DNA from: Streptomyces thermolilacinus SPC6
GTDB taxonomy: Bacteria; Actinomycetota; Actinomycetes; Streptomycetales; Streptomycetaceae
Direction: 5' to 3'
Assembly (NCBI RefSeq): GCF_000478605.2
Contig: NZ_ASHX02000001.1
Location: 6,360,957 to 6,424,956, forward strand
DNA length: 64,000 bases
Shown here: one piece after another, positions 24,227 through 33,255 of the stretch
How positions within the stretch are numbered: the first letter of the stretch is position 1
Layout of the letters: the number at the start of each line of letters is the position of its first letter
The notes under the pieces: model-generated
Databases searched by the model: none
Seen by the model: the letters and a program-made list of their open reading frames with translations, nothing else
Told to the model about the DNA's origin: nothing
Position numbers and translations under genes: made by a program

Positions 24227-26112
24227 ATGAAGACGGTGCGGGCTGAGACCTTGGAAGCGGTGTGGCTCGGGGAGTTGCTGCGCCCCGTACGGACACGGCT
24301 GGGCACGGCGATCGGCCTTCAGGCCGTCGCGGCGGTGGTCGCCGTGGTGCCGTTCGCCGCGGTGGCCGAACTGGCCCGGGTGCTCCTGACGGACGGCCCG
24401 GCCGACACGGCCGCGGCATGGACGGTCGCCGCGGTGGCGGCGGGGGCGCTCGCGCTGTGACTGGTGCTGAACACCCTGGCCGGTGCCCTCGCCCATGCCG
24501 CGGACCGGACTTCCAGTTGCCGGTGCGGCGGCTGGTGGACCGGCTCGGCCGGGTGCCACTGGGCTGGTTCACCGATCGCGGCGCGGGCGGCACCGGGAAG
24601 GCAGTCCAGCACGTTGTGGACACCATGCACCACCTGGTCGCCCACTCCCTGCTGAACCTCACCACGAGCGTGGTCACCCCGCTCGCGACGCTGGCCTACC
24701 TCTTCGCGGTCGACTGGAGGATGGCGGCGATCCTGATGATCCCCCTGGTGGTCGGCGTGGGGCTGTTCGTCCGGATGATGACGACCCTCGACGCGCAGAC
24801 CGCCGCCTACGAGGAGGCCCAGGAGCGCATCGTCTCCAGGGTCGTCGAGTTCGTCGAGGGCATCGCCGTGGTCAAGATGTTCGGGCAGGCCAGGCGGGCG
24901 CACCGGCAGTACGCGCGGGCCGCCGACGACTTCACGACGTTCTTCATCGCCTGGATCTCCAAGGGCTACAGGTCCACCGCCGCGTCGGCGCTGGTCCTCG
25001 GCCCGGTCACCATTCTGCTCACCGTGCTGACCGGCGGCACACTGCTGGTCTCGTCCGGCGCACTGGACCCGCTCGATCTGCTGCCGTTCGCCATCCTCGG
25101 CCTGCGCGTGGCCGCGCCCCTTCAGGCGCTGGACTTCCACGGCCACGACATGGAGATGGCCGGCGCGTCGGCCAAGCGGGTCGGCGCCCTGCTCGCCGCG
25201 CCGGAACTGTCCCCCGCACGCCCCTGACCCCGCGGACCGACGGCGGCGCTCGGGTGGAGCTGTCCGGTGTGGAGTTCCGCCTACGACACGGACCGCCCCG
25301 TCCTCAGCGGCATCGACCTGGTGCTCGAACCCGGCAGCGTGACGGCCCTCGTGGGGACGTCCGGTTCCGCCAAGACGACGCTCGCGAAACTGCTGCCGCG
25401 GTTCTTCGACCCGACCGCCGGGACCGTGACGATCGGCGGCGTCGACCTGCGCGACATCGCCCAGGACCAGCTGTACCGGCTGGTGTCGTTCGTCCTCCAG
25501 GACGTAGGGCTGCTCGACGCGACCGTACGGGACAACATCCGCCTCGCCCGCCCCGACGCGGACGAGGAGACGGTGCGCCGCGCAGCCCGGGCGGCGGCCA
25601 TCCGCGACCGCATCGCGGCGCTGCCCCGCGGCTACGACTCGATGGTCGGCACGGAGGCCCGCTTCTCCGGCGGCGAGGCACAGCGGATGTCCATCGCCCA
25701 GGCCATCCTCGCGCACACCCCGGTCGTCGTGCTCGACGAGGCGACCGCCCACGCCGACCCCGAATCCGAGGCGCTGATCCAGGACGCCCTGTCGGAGCCG
25801 GGCGCGGGGCGGACCGTGCTCGTCGTCGCGCACCGGCTCGCCTCCGTGGCCGGCGCCGACCGCATCGTGGTGCTCGAACAGGGCCGGATCGCCGAGCAGG
25901 GCACCCACGAGGAACTCCTCGCCGCTCGCGGCCGGTACGCGAGCCTGTGGCACCTCCAGGAGCGCGCGGACTCCGCGGACACCGGGTACCAGACTGCCGG
26001 GTACCAGGCCACCGACGGCCGGGACACCCACGGCGAGGACACCGAGTACCAGGTCACCGACGACCAGGACGTGTGCGCCGGGACCGGCTCGGCGAAGGAG
26101 GAGGGGCGATGA
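24227..26112 (+). pseudogene. ABC exporter half-transporter, first subunit (inactivated)
   Basis: Remnant of a fused permease-ATPase protein like the siderophore/drug exporters of Streptomyces. It starts at ATG 24227 (MKTVRAETLEAVWLGELLRPVRTRLG). Lesions: a TGA at 24458-24460 inside the first membrane helices (CGA to TGA is the simplest change), a frame change near 24505, another near 25215, and an extra C near 25272 in VEFR-YDTDRP. The membrane part (VVTPLATLAYLFAVDWRMAAIL, EERIVSRVVEFVEG-like) and the ATPase (Q-loop SFVLQDVG, signature FSGGEAQRMSIAQA, VVVLDEATAHAD) are otherwise readable. Walker A is also degenerate, GTSGSAKTT instead of GxxGxGKT/S. It overlaps the next gene by 4 bases. Confidence 0.85.
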
Positions 26113-27450
26113 TCCGCCGACTGTTCACCGCGCTCGGCCCGGAGCACGACCGCGCCCTGCGCAGGCTGCTCGCCTGGTTCACCGTTGCGGCGGTCCTCCA
26201 GGGCGTGGCGTTCGTCATGCTCGTGCCCGCCCTGCGCGCGCTGCTCGGCGACGCCCCGGAGCGCGCCTGGCCGTGGGTCGTCACCCTCGCGGTGCTGTGG
26301 CTCGGCTACGCGGCGGTGAGCGGTGCTGCGCGCGTTCGGACGTACGGCTCAGGGGCACACCGCGCTCGACGAGGCGCTCGTCGCCCAGCACACGGCCGGC
26401 CGCCGGATGCTGCGCGTCGGCATGCCCGGCCTCGTAGGGCTCGCCTTCATCGCGCAGGCGTCGTTCGTCGTGCTGCTCGCCGTGGGGACCAACCCGGCGC
26501 TCGGCGGGTCCCTGGAGACCGCCGAACTGATCGCGCTGCTGGTCCTCGCGGCCCGGTTCGTCGAGCCGGTCCTGCTCACCTCCGAACTGGGCGGTGCGAT
26601 CCGCGTCGCCGAGAACGCCCTCACCGAGATCAACGAACTGCTCGACACGGAGACGCTGCCCGAGCCGAGGACGCCGCGGCGGGCGGACGGCGCCCACATC
26701 GAACTCGACGGCGTGCGCTTCGGCTACCACGGCTCGCCGGTCCTGGACGGGCTGACGATGCGCGTGCCGCAGGGCCGCATGACCGCGCTGGTCGGCCCGT
26801 CCGGCGCCGGAAAAACGACCGTGATCAGGCTGATCGCGCGGTTCTTCGACCCGGACGCGGGCACCGTGCGCGTCGGCGGTGTGGACGTCCGCGAGATGCG
26901 CACCGAGGACCTAACGTCCGTCATCTCGGTGGTCTTCCAGGACGTCCACCTCTTCGACGGGACGATCCTGGAGAACGTGCGGCTCGGCAGGCCCGACGCC
27001 ACCGACGAGGAGGTGTACGCCGCCGCCCGCACGGCACGCGTGGACCAGATCGCCGACCGGCTGCCGGGCGGCTGGGACGCACCGGTCGGCGAGGGCGGCA
27101 ACCGGCTCTCCGGCGGCGAGCGGCGGCGCGTCTCGATCGCGCGGGCCCTGCTCAAGGACACCCCGATCGTGCTGTTCGACGAGGCGACCGCCGCCCTGGA
27201 CGCCGAGAACGAACACGCCCTCCAGCAGGCGATGTCGGCCCTGGCGCGCAACCGCACCGTCCTGGTGATCGCGCACCGGCTGAACACCCTGCGCGGGGCG
27301 GACCACATCGTGGTGCTGGACGAGGGCCGCGTCGTGGAGGAGGGCGACCACACCGACCTGATGGCCCGGAACGGCCGGTGCGCCCACTTCTGGCGCGAAC
27401 GGCGCCGCGCACAGGGCTGGCGCCTGGCCGCGCCCGCCGCGGTCCGCTGA
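26109..27450 (+). pseudogene. ABC exporter half-transporter, second subunit (internal deletion)
   Basis: It starts with ATGA overlap to the first subunit (MIRRLFTALGPEHDRALRRL) and keeps two N-terminal membrane helices to YAAVSG (about 26325). There it jumps frame and lands at FGRTAQGHTALDEALVAQHTAG, a segment that normally lies some 130 residues later. So about 400 bases including helices 3-4 are missing and the frame is broken. The remaining C-terminal part is intact: GPSGAGKTT, VVFQDVHLFDGT, LSGGERRRVSIARALL, IVLFDEATAALD, and AHRLNT. The ATPase alone could be translated from an internal start, but transport is not possible without the deleted helices. Confidence 0.85.
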
Positions 27451-27454
27451 GTGG

Positions 27455-27502
27455 CGCCGCCCGCCGAACCACCGCCGCCGGACCACCGCCCGGCGGGCGG
27501 CG
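27455..27502 (+). terminator. Terminator of the ABC operon
   Basis: Perfect 12-bp stem CGCCGCCCGCCG (27455-27466) / CGGCGGGCGGCG (27491-27502), four bases after the stop of the second subunit. Confidence 0.65.
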
Positions 27503-27638
27503 CGGAGCCTGGCGTATGGCACGTACAGGGTCGAGAGGAGCACCGCCGTCCCCACGAGTCCGGCGCGTGGCGGCGCCCTCCCGCTCCTCCCTGCCGCGCG
27601 CTGTGAGCCGAGGCGTCATCGCCCGATAGGTTGGGGCG

Positions 27639-28322
27639 ATGACCATGACAGTCGCCCCCGTTGGGAGGGCCCAACGGATGAGAGAAGTCCAGCAGGAACG
27701 GGCGATCGCGACCCGGCAGCACATCGTCGAGAGCGCCGCGGCCGTGTTCGACACCGAGGGGTTCGCCGGGGCGAGCCTCGGCCGGATCGTCGAGCGGGCC
27801 GGGACCACGCGAGGTGCGCTGCACTTCCACTTCCCGACCAAGGACGCGCTCGCCACCGCGGTCATCAACGAGCACAACAGCCGGATGACCGCCGTCGTGG
27901 AATCGGTCACCCGAGGCGACACGAGCGCGCTCGAACAGATAGTGGAGATCTCCAGGACGACGGCACGGATGATCGACAAGGATCCCGTCGTCCGTGCCGG
28001 GACACGGCTGCTGATGGAGCTCACCTACACGGGCGACCTCCCCCTCGCGTACCGGGTGTGGATCGACGCGTGCGAAGACCTCTTCCGCAGGGCCGTCGCG
28101 GACGGCGACGTCTTGCCGACGGTCTCCCCCCAGGTGGTGGCGTACCTGGTGATCTCCAGCCTCGCCGGAATCCAGATGGTCTCGTCGGTCCTGTCCGGCC
28201 GGAGCGATCTGGACCAGCGGGTCGAGGAGATGTGGCAGGTACTCCTCCTCGGCCTCGTCCCGCCCGACCGCCGACGCAAGGTGACCGGACGCCTCGACCC
28301 CGCGCGTCGCGAACCGGCCTGA
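27639..28322 (+). CDS. TetR-family regulator of the gamma-butyrolactone-receptor (ScbR/ArpA) type
   Basis: 227 residues. The N-terminal TetR helix-turn-helix is preceded by the QQERAIATRQHIVESAA segment and contains RIVERAGTTRGALHFHFPTKDALA, the pattern of ArpA/ScbR-like receptors. The ligand domain has VRAGTRLLMEL, a VWIDACEDLFRRAVADGDVLP segment with the conserved Trp, and SSLAGIQMVSSVLSGRSDL, also typical. It could be a true butyrolactone receptor or a pseudo-receptor that senses an antibiotic; no AfsA-type synthase gene is in the window. The dyad at 24094-24115 upstream of the dead ABC operon is a candidate target. Confidence 0.75.
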   Translation: MTMTVAPVGRAQRMREVQQERAIATRQHIVESAAAVFDTEGFAGASLGRIVERAGTTRGALHFHFPTKDALATAVINEHNSRMTAVVESVTRGDTSALEQIVEISRTTARMIDKDPVVRAGTRLLMELTYTGDLPLAYRVWIDACEDLFRRAVADGDVLPTVSPQVVAYLVISSLAGIQMVSSVLSGRSDLDQRVEEMWQVLLLGLVPPDRRRKVTGRLDPARREPA

Positions 28323-28366
28323 CGCGCCGTCGTGCGGGACGGCTCGGCGGGCCGAGCGAGCCGCAC

Positions 28367-28394
28367 TTGACCCCAAGTGCGGTTGAGGTAGCAC
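28367..28394 (+). promoter_or_regulatory. Promoter with overlapping dyad for the 28404 gene
   Basis: TTGACC (28367-28372) and TAGCAC (28389-28394) are separated by 16 bases. Between them ACCCCAA-N6-TTGAGGT (28370-28389) forms a near-perfect inverted repeat, similar to MerR-type operators. The promoter ends 9 bases from the ATG, so the transcript would have almost no leader. Confidence 0.45.
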
Positions 28395-28403
28395 CGTTGG
28401 GTC

Positions 28404-28808
28404 ATGAGCGCACAGAGCACACACGACGACACGTTCCTTCTGTTCCGCAACACCATGCGGATCACCGACGGCCACCTGGAGGGCTTCCGCGAGGCCATCA
28501 GCCGGGCGGTGGAGTTCGCGCGGCAGCACGGGCCGCAGCTGATGGTGCAGACGTTCGTGGACGAGGAGCGGATGCTCGCGCACAGCTTCCAGCTGTACCG
28601 GGACTCCGACGCCGTCCGCACCCACTGGAAGATCGCGGACCCGTACATCCAGGACGTGATGGCGCACTGCCGCGTGGAGCGCTTCGAGGTGTTCGGAGAG
28701 CCGGACGCCGACGTGGTGGCGGGCGTGCGCGCGGGGCTCGGCGAGCAGTGCCCGGTCACGTTCTCCCCGCGCATCGCCGGGTTCGTCCGCCTCGCCGCGG
28801 TGGACTGA
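28404..28808 (+). CDS. Dimeric alpha/beta-barrel (antibiotic-monooxygenase-like) protein
   Basis: 134 residues. It has the layout of the ABM/dimeric ferredoxin-like barrel fold: strand LLFRNTMRITDGHLEGFREAI, helix, strand QLMVQTFVDEERMLAHSFQLYRDSDAVRTHW, and a DVMAHCRVERFEVFG strand. Members act as heme-degrading, quinone-forming or regulatory subunits; none of the key His/Asn residues of HmoB/IsdG are evident, so function is unknown. Independent promoter (28367-28394). Confidence 0.6.
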   Translation: MSAQSTHDDTFLLFRNTMRITDGHLEGFREAISRAVEFARQHGPQLMVQTFVDEERMLAHSFQLYRDSDAVRTHWKIADPYIQDVMAHCRVERFEVFGEPDADVVAGVRAGLGEQCPVTFSPRIAGFVRLAAVD

Positions 28809-28966
28809 TCGCGCGCACCTGGCCCGCCCGTACCGCCGGCGCACACACGCACCACACGCCCTGCCCCGACACCACCCGCCCCATCCACAGCCGGGCCCAC
28901 CGACACCCCCGCCCGCCGCCGAAGCGGGACCCGCGGCCCACCCGCCCCGCCACGGACGCACCCCGT

Positions 28967-30004
28967 CTACGGGAGCAGCTCGACCGAGAGGTGCCCGCCC
29001 GCGGACAGGGAGCGCAGGAAGTCGGCGGCGTCGAAGACCCGGCCCGCGGAGGCGACACCGACCGTCCGGGTCCGGCCCGTGAGGACGCGGTGGACGGCCT
29101 CCACCGCGAGCGGCGCGCTGACGGCGTAGATGTCCCGGCCCCGCGCCACCGCGCGCCGTTCACCGGCCCCGGACCGTACGACGACGTCGACGAGGAACGT
29201 CTGCTCGGACCGCCCCCGCTCGTCGGCGGGGGCCGGGGCCGGGGTGTCGGGGGAGGCCAGGTCCCGGGCGGCCTCCCGCGTCATGTACGTACGGACCTCC
29301 GGGATGGCCAGGTGGCTCGGGACGGTGACGGCGTCGGCCATGGTGAACTCGCCGATGACGGCCCTGCTGCCCATCGGCTCGGGGAACGGCCACTGAAGCG
29401 TCGGCAGGGCGTCGTCGTGGTACTCGAGCCGCCCCTTCGTGTAGCGGACGCGGCGGCCGCCCCGCCGCTCATGGGAGACGCCGCCCGCGGCGCGCGTCCC
29501 GGCGGTGGGGTGCCAGCTGCTCAGCCCGTACGCGATGTGCGCCTCGTCGGCCTCCGCCCAGTCGCCCATCGCCGCCGTGACCAGCAGGTCGCCGAGGCCC
29601 CCGTAGAAGGCCATCGCGGGGACGATCACCGCCCCCGCGGCGCGGGCGCGGTCGGTGAAGTGCGCGAACGTGTCGGCGTTGGCCTCGATCTCGGCCGCCA
29701 CGTCCACGTACGGGATCCCGGCGCGCAGAGCCGCCTCGATCACGGGGGCCGCGGTCGTGGCGAAGGGCCCCGCGCAGTTGATGACGGCCGCCGTCCCCGC
29801 CAGCGCCCGGTCGAGTGACGCCGCGTCGTCCGCCGAAGCGGGCCGGGCGTCGAGTCCGCCCTCGGACTCCGCCAGCGCCCGCAGTCTGCCGGGATCGCGG
29901 CCCGCAAGCACCGGTACGAACCCGCGCTCCCGCAGCGCGGCCACCACGAACCGGCCCGTGTGCCCGTACGCGCCGAACACCACGACCCGCTGCCCCGACT
30001 CCAT
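28967..30004 (-). CDS. Saccharopine dehydrogenase-like NAD(P)-binding protein
   Basis: 345 residues from ATG 30004 (MESGQRVVVFGAYGHTGRFV) with GGGGAGAG 5-12 bases upstream. The Rossmann motif VFGAYGHTG and VINCAGPF segment are typical of the saccharopine dehydrogenase NADP-binding family (also called trans-acting enoyl reductase-like or DUF-type). These are probable oxidoreductases on hydrophobic or amino-acid substrates, but the specific reaction is unknown. The C-terminal domain has the IPYVDVAAEIEA and FYGGLGDLL motifs of the family. Divergent from the GlxA-type regulator, its likely controller. Confidence 0.8.
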   Translation of the reverse strand: MESGQRVVVFGAYGHTGRFVVAALRERGFVPVLAGRDPGRLRALAESEGGLDARPASADDAASLDRALAGTAAVINCAGPFATTAAPVIEAALRAGIPYVDVAAEIEANADTFAHFTDRARAAGAVIVPAMAFYGGLGDLLVTAAMGDWAEADEAHIAYGLSSWHPTAGTRAAGGVSHERRGGRRVRYTKGRLEYHDDALPTLQWPFPEPMGSRAVIGEFTMADAVTVPSHLAIPEVRTYMTREAARDLASPDTPAPAPADERGRSEQTFLVDVVVRSGAGERRAVARGRDIYAVSAPLAVEAVHRVLTGRTRTVGVASAGRVFDAADFLRSLSAGGHLSVELLP

Positions 30005-30069
30005 GATCTCTCCCCGCACTCGACTGACCGACTGCGGCAATCCTCGCGGGCGCGCACCCCCGCCGCGAG

Positions 30070-30104
30070 TGTCCGGAACGACATGCCCCGTACAATTACG
30101 GACA
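30070..30104 (+). promoter_or_regulatory. Candidate leaderless promoter and dyad for the GlxA-type regulator
   Basis: A good -10 hexamer TACAAT (30091-30096) is exactly seven bases before ATG 30104, so the transcript would start at or beside the start codon. An inverted repeat TGTCCG (30070-30075) / CGGACA (30099-30104) brackets the -10. It may be the binding site through which the regulator controls itself and the divergent dehydrogenase. Confidence 0.45.
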
Positions 30105-31084
30105 TGGGATCTGTCGCGCTGGCCGTCACCGACGGGATGCTGCACTTCGAACTGTCCGTGGCGTACGAGGTGTTCGCCTCCGCCCCGGCCGGCGTGCCGG
30201 TCGCGTGGTACGACCTGGCCGTCTGCGGGCCGGCCGCCGTGCGGGTCGGGCGGTTCCGGCTGGAGCCCGACCACGGGCTGGACCGGCTCACGAGCGCCGA
30301 CACCGTGATCGTCCCCGGCTGGGCGGACATCGACGAGGACCCGCCCGCCGAACTGCTCCAAGCGGTGCGGGCGGCACACGAGGCGGGCGCCCGCGTGGCC
30401 TCCCTCTGCACCGGCGCCTTCGTCCTCGCCGCGGCCGGGCTGCTGGACGGGGCCCGCGCCACCACGCACTGGGCGCACACCGGGACCCTCGCCGCGCGCT
30501 ATCCCCGCGTCGAGGTCGATCCGGACGTGCTGTACGTGGACAACGGCAGCGTGCTCACCTCCGCGGGGAAGGCCGCCGCGCTGGACCTGTGCCTGCACCT
30601 CGTACGCCTCGACCACGGCTCGTCGGTCGCCAACGCCGCCGCCCGCCGCCTGGTCGTACCGCCCCATCGCGAGGGCGGCCAGGCCCAGTTCGTCGCCGCA
30701 CCCGTACCGGACCGGACCGACCACCCGCTCGCCGCCCTGCTGCCCTGGGCGCTCGAACGCCTCGACCAGCCGCTGACCGTGAACGACCTGGCGCGTCAGG
30801 CGCGGATGAGCTCGCGCCACCTGGGCCGCCGCTTCCGCGCGGCGACCGGTACGACCCCGCTCCAGTGGCTGCTGACCCAGCGCATCCGCCGCGCCCAGGA
30901 GCTGCTGGAGACCACCGACGGCAGCGTGGACGCCATCGCGGAGGCCACCGGCATGGGTACCGCCGCGACCCTGCGCCGCCACTTCAACCGCACCGTCGGC
31001 GTGCCGCCGGACACCTATCGGCGCACCTTCCGCTCACGCCCGCGGCCCGGCACGGACCACACACCCGCCCCCACCCCTGCCTGA
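30104..31084 (+). CDS. GlxA-family regulator (DJ-1/PfpI domain + AraC HTH)
   Basis: 326 residues from ATG 30104; an in-frame ATG at 30083 is less likely because it precedes the -10. The N-terminal DJ-1/PfpI-like domain (VALAVTDGMLHFELSVAYEVF; VASLCTGAFVLAAAGLLDG) contains the nucleophile-elbow cysteine. The C-terminal AraC domain has LTVNDLARQARMSSRHLGRRFR and AIAEATGMGTAATLRRHFNRT. Typical members sense small nitrogen or aldehyde compounds and regulate neighbouring catabolic or detoxification genes. Target by position: the divergent saccharopine-dehydrogenase-like gene. A hairpin 11 bases after the stop isolates it from the aldo/keto reductase. Confidence 0.88.
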   Translation: MGSVALAVTDGMLHFELSVAYEVFASAPAGVPVAWYDLAVCGPAAVRVGRFRLEPDHGLDRLTSADTVIVPGWADIDEDPPAELLQAVRAAHEAGARVASLCTGAFVLAAAGLLDGARATTHWAHTGTLAARYPRVEVDPDVLYVDNGSVLTSAGKAAALDLCLHLVRLDHGSSVANAAARRLVVPPHREGGQAQFVAAPVPDRTDHPLAALLPWALERLDQPLTVNDLARQARMSSRHLGRRFRAATGTTPLQWLLTQRIRRAQELLETTDGSVDAIAEATGMGTAATLRRHFNRTVGVPPDTYRRTFRSRPRPGTDHTPAPTPA

Positions 31085-31094
31085 CGCGCACCTC

Positions 31095-31119
31095 AAGTGC
31101 CGTCGGGGTCACGGCACTT
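31095..31119 (+). terminator. Terminator of the GlxA-type gene
   Basis: Perfect 9-bp stem AAGTGCCGT (31095-31103) / ACGGCACTT (31111-31119), 7-nt loop, right after the stop codon. Confidence 0.65.
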
Positions 31120-31222
31120 CCGCCCGGCCGACGATCAGGCGCACGCGAAGCGAGCGCAGACCCGGGAGGGCCGGGTTACCGGGACGGCCCCGGGTAGGGT
31201 CGGGCCGGTGAGGGGGAAACCG

Positions 31223-32098
31223 ATGACTTCGAGCACGACGAACACTCCTGGCCCCACGGGCAGGTTCTCCATCGGAGGGGAACTCCCGGTGACCCGGCTC
31301 GGGTTCGGTGCCATGCGCCTGCCCACCGGCCCCGGCCCCGAACGGGAAGCCGCCATCGCGGTGGCCCGGCGCGCCGTCGACCTGGGCGTCACCTTGATCG
31401 ACACCGCCCACTTGTACGGCTGGGGCGCCAACGAGGAACTCCTCGCCGAGGCCCTGTTCCCGTACCCCGACGACTTGCTGATCACCACCAAGGTCGGTGT
31501 CACCCGGTCCGGGCCGGAGGGCTGGGCGTACGACGGACGGCCGGAGAGCCTGCGCGAGCAGGTCGAGCAGGGCCTGCGCCGGCTCAGGACCGAGCGCGTC
31601 GGCCTGCTCCAGCTGCACCGGATCGACCCGAAGGTTCCGGTCGCCGAACAGGTGGGCGCGCTCCGCGACCTCCAACGGGAAGGGAAGATCGGGCACATCG
31701 GCCTGTCCGAGGTCACCACGGCGCAGCTCGCCGAGGCCCGCCGGACCGCCGGGATCGCCAGCGTGCAGAACCGCTACAACCTCTTCGACCGGGAGTACGA
31801 GCCGGTTCTGGAGGCGTGCGAGGCCGCCGGTATCGCCTTCCTTCCCTGGCGGCCCGTCGCCGCGGCAGCCGACGCGGGCCAGGGCGCCGCGCTCGACACG
31901 GTCGCGGCTGTCGCCACCGAACTCGGCGCCACCACGCCCCAGGTCCTGCTCGCGTGGCTGCTCGCCCGTTCCCCGGTCGTCCTGCCGATCCCGGGAACCG
32001 CCTCGCTGATCCACCTGGAGGAGAACCTCGCTGCGGCCGACCTCCGGCTCACCGACTCCCAGCTCCAGCGCCTCCACCGTGCGGCCGTGCCCTCCTAG
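31223..32098 (+). CDS. Aldo/keto reductase
   Basis: 291 residues from ATG 31223 (MTSSTTNTPG); GAGGGGG lies upstream. The AKR signature is present: TRLGFGAMRLPTG, the catalytic DTAHLYGWGANEELL (Asp and Tyr), LLITTKVGV with the catalytic Lys, and LLQLHRID with the catalytic His. The NADPH-binding C-terminal part PGTASLIHLEENLAAADLRLTDSQL is also standard. It probably reduces aldehydes or ketones in the cytoplasm; in Streptomyces this subgroup sits in many contexts and the substrate is not known. It ends at a very stable hairpin. Confidence 0.9.
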   Translation: MTSSTTNTPGPTGRFSIGGELPVTRLGFGAMRLPTGPGPEREAAIAVARRAVDLGVTLIDTAHLYGWGANEELLAEALFPYPDDLLITTKVGVTRSGPEGWAYDGRPESLREQVEQGLRRLRTERVGLLQLHRIDPKVPVAEQVGALRDLQREGKIGHIGLSEVTTAQLAEARRTAGIASVQNRYNLFDREYEPVLEACEAAGIAFLPWRPVAAAADAGQGAALDTVAAVATELGATTPQVLLAWLLARSPVVLPIPGTASLIHLEENLAAADLRLTDSQLQRLHRAAVPS

Positions 32099-32125
32099 AC
32101 CTGCTCCAGCAGCCGGTCCCGGTTC

Positions 32126-32160
32126 GCGCCCCGCACCGTGACGATCACGGTGCGGGGCGC
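32126..32160 (+). terminator. Strong terminator of the aldo/keto reductase gene
   Basis: Perfect 15-bp stem GCGCCCCGCACCGTG (32126-32140) / CACGGTGCGGGGCGC (32146-32160) with a 5-nt loop. Confidence 0.85.
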
Positions 32161-32269
32161 GGGGCTCATCGCGATGAGCACAGCCGATCCTCCGTACGAC
32201 GCCCGTCCGCCCCGCCCCCACCCCGGAAAACCGCGGGCGCCCCGCCGACCGCACGCGGCAACATGAGAC

Positions 32270-33148
32270 ATGCGTTCACATGACTGGCATGTCACCGGAG
32301 ACCTCGACGACTTCCTCGCCCGGGCCGGGGACTTTTTGCGCTCGCGCCCCGCCCTGCACAACACACCGCTGACGGACATCGAGAGACTGCGAACGCGCCC
32401 CGAGACCGGACAGGACGGCGCGGCCGCCGTGTTCGGGCGGCTGGAGTCGGGAGGCGAGGTCCGCGCGGTCTTCTATCTCACGCCGCGTGGCCGCCTGGGT
32501 CTCACCCCGCTGCCCGCCGAGCAGACCGACGCGCTCGCCGCTCTTCTGACGGGCCTCGGCCGCCTTCCCTCCCACGTCATCGCGGACCACGACACCGCCG
32601 GAGCCTTCGCCCGGTCACAGCGGCGGCACACGGACGCCACACCGGAGCTCTTCTGGCGGACTCACCTCTACCGTCTCGGCACGCTCACCGCGCCGCGGCC
32701 GCGCCCGGAGGGCCACGCTCGCCCCAGGGGCGGTGAGGACCGGGAACACGTGGTGCGCTGGTGCCGCGAGTTCTGCGTCACCGTCGGGGAGCAGTCCTCC
32801 ATCGACCTGATCGACGCCGGAGCCTGGAGCGACTCGCGTTTCGGTGACCGGCACTTCACGTTCTGGGAGACCCCGGACGGCACGCCCGTCTCGATGGCGG
32901 CCGCGACCTCGGTCATCGGCGGCATGGTCCGGGTGGACCCCGTCTACACCCCCGCCCACCTCCGGGGCCGCGGGTACGCGGGGGCCGTGACGGCCGAGGT
33001 GAGCCGGGCCGCGCTGGCCGTGGGGGCGAGGGACGTCGTCCTGTTCACGGACCCGGCCAACCCGACCAGCAACGCCCTCTACCAGCGCATCGGGTACGTC
33101 CACGTCGCCGACTTCGCCGGGTACAGGTTCTCCTACGGCACCCCGTAG
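32270..33148 (+). CDS. GNAT-family N-acetyltransferase (first copy of a tandem pair)
   Basis: 292 residues from ATG 32270 (MRSHDWHVTGDLDDFLARAG). The N-terminal half is a family-specific domain; the C-terminal half holds the GNAT acetyl-CoA site VYTPAHLRGRGYAGAVTAEVS (Q/RxxGxG/A pattern) and TSNALYQRIGYVHVADF near the end. Target unknown. A second, broken copy follows at 33256 with the same start (HVTGDLDDFLxRAG) and the same spacing, a clear tandem duplication. Confidence 0.85.
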   Translation: MRSHDWHVTGDLDDFLARAGDFLRSRPALHNTPLTDIERLRTRPETGQDGAAAVFGRLESGGEVRAVFYLTPRGRLGLTPLPAEQTDALAALLTGLGRLPSHVIADHDTAGAFARSQRRHTDATPELFWRTHLYRLGTLTAPRPRPEGHARPRGGEDREHVVRWCREFCVTVGEQSSIDLIDAGAWSDSRFGDRHFTFWETPDGTPVSMAAATSVIGGMVRVDPVYTPAHLRGRGYAGAVTAEVSRAALAVGARDVVLFTDPANPTSNALYQRIGYVHVADFAGYRFSYGTP

Positions 33149-33255
33149 GCGGTGCAGGCACACGCCGGTCGCGCCGCGGGCCCGAGACACCTCCCGGCGC
33201 CCGCCCCGAAAGGGAAATCCACGGGCGCCCACCGGCCGCACGCGGGACATGAGCC

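Noticed and set aside
24483..27629. A single open frame of more than 1000 codons across both ABC genes
   Set aside because: Its translation is Arg/Pro/Gly-rich shadow sequence for most of its length. Real ABC motifs appear only in patches where frames cross, as expected from frameshifted genes in high-GC DNA.
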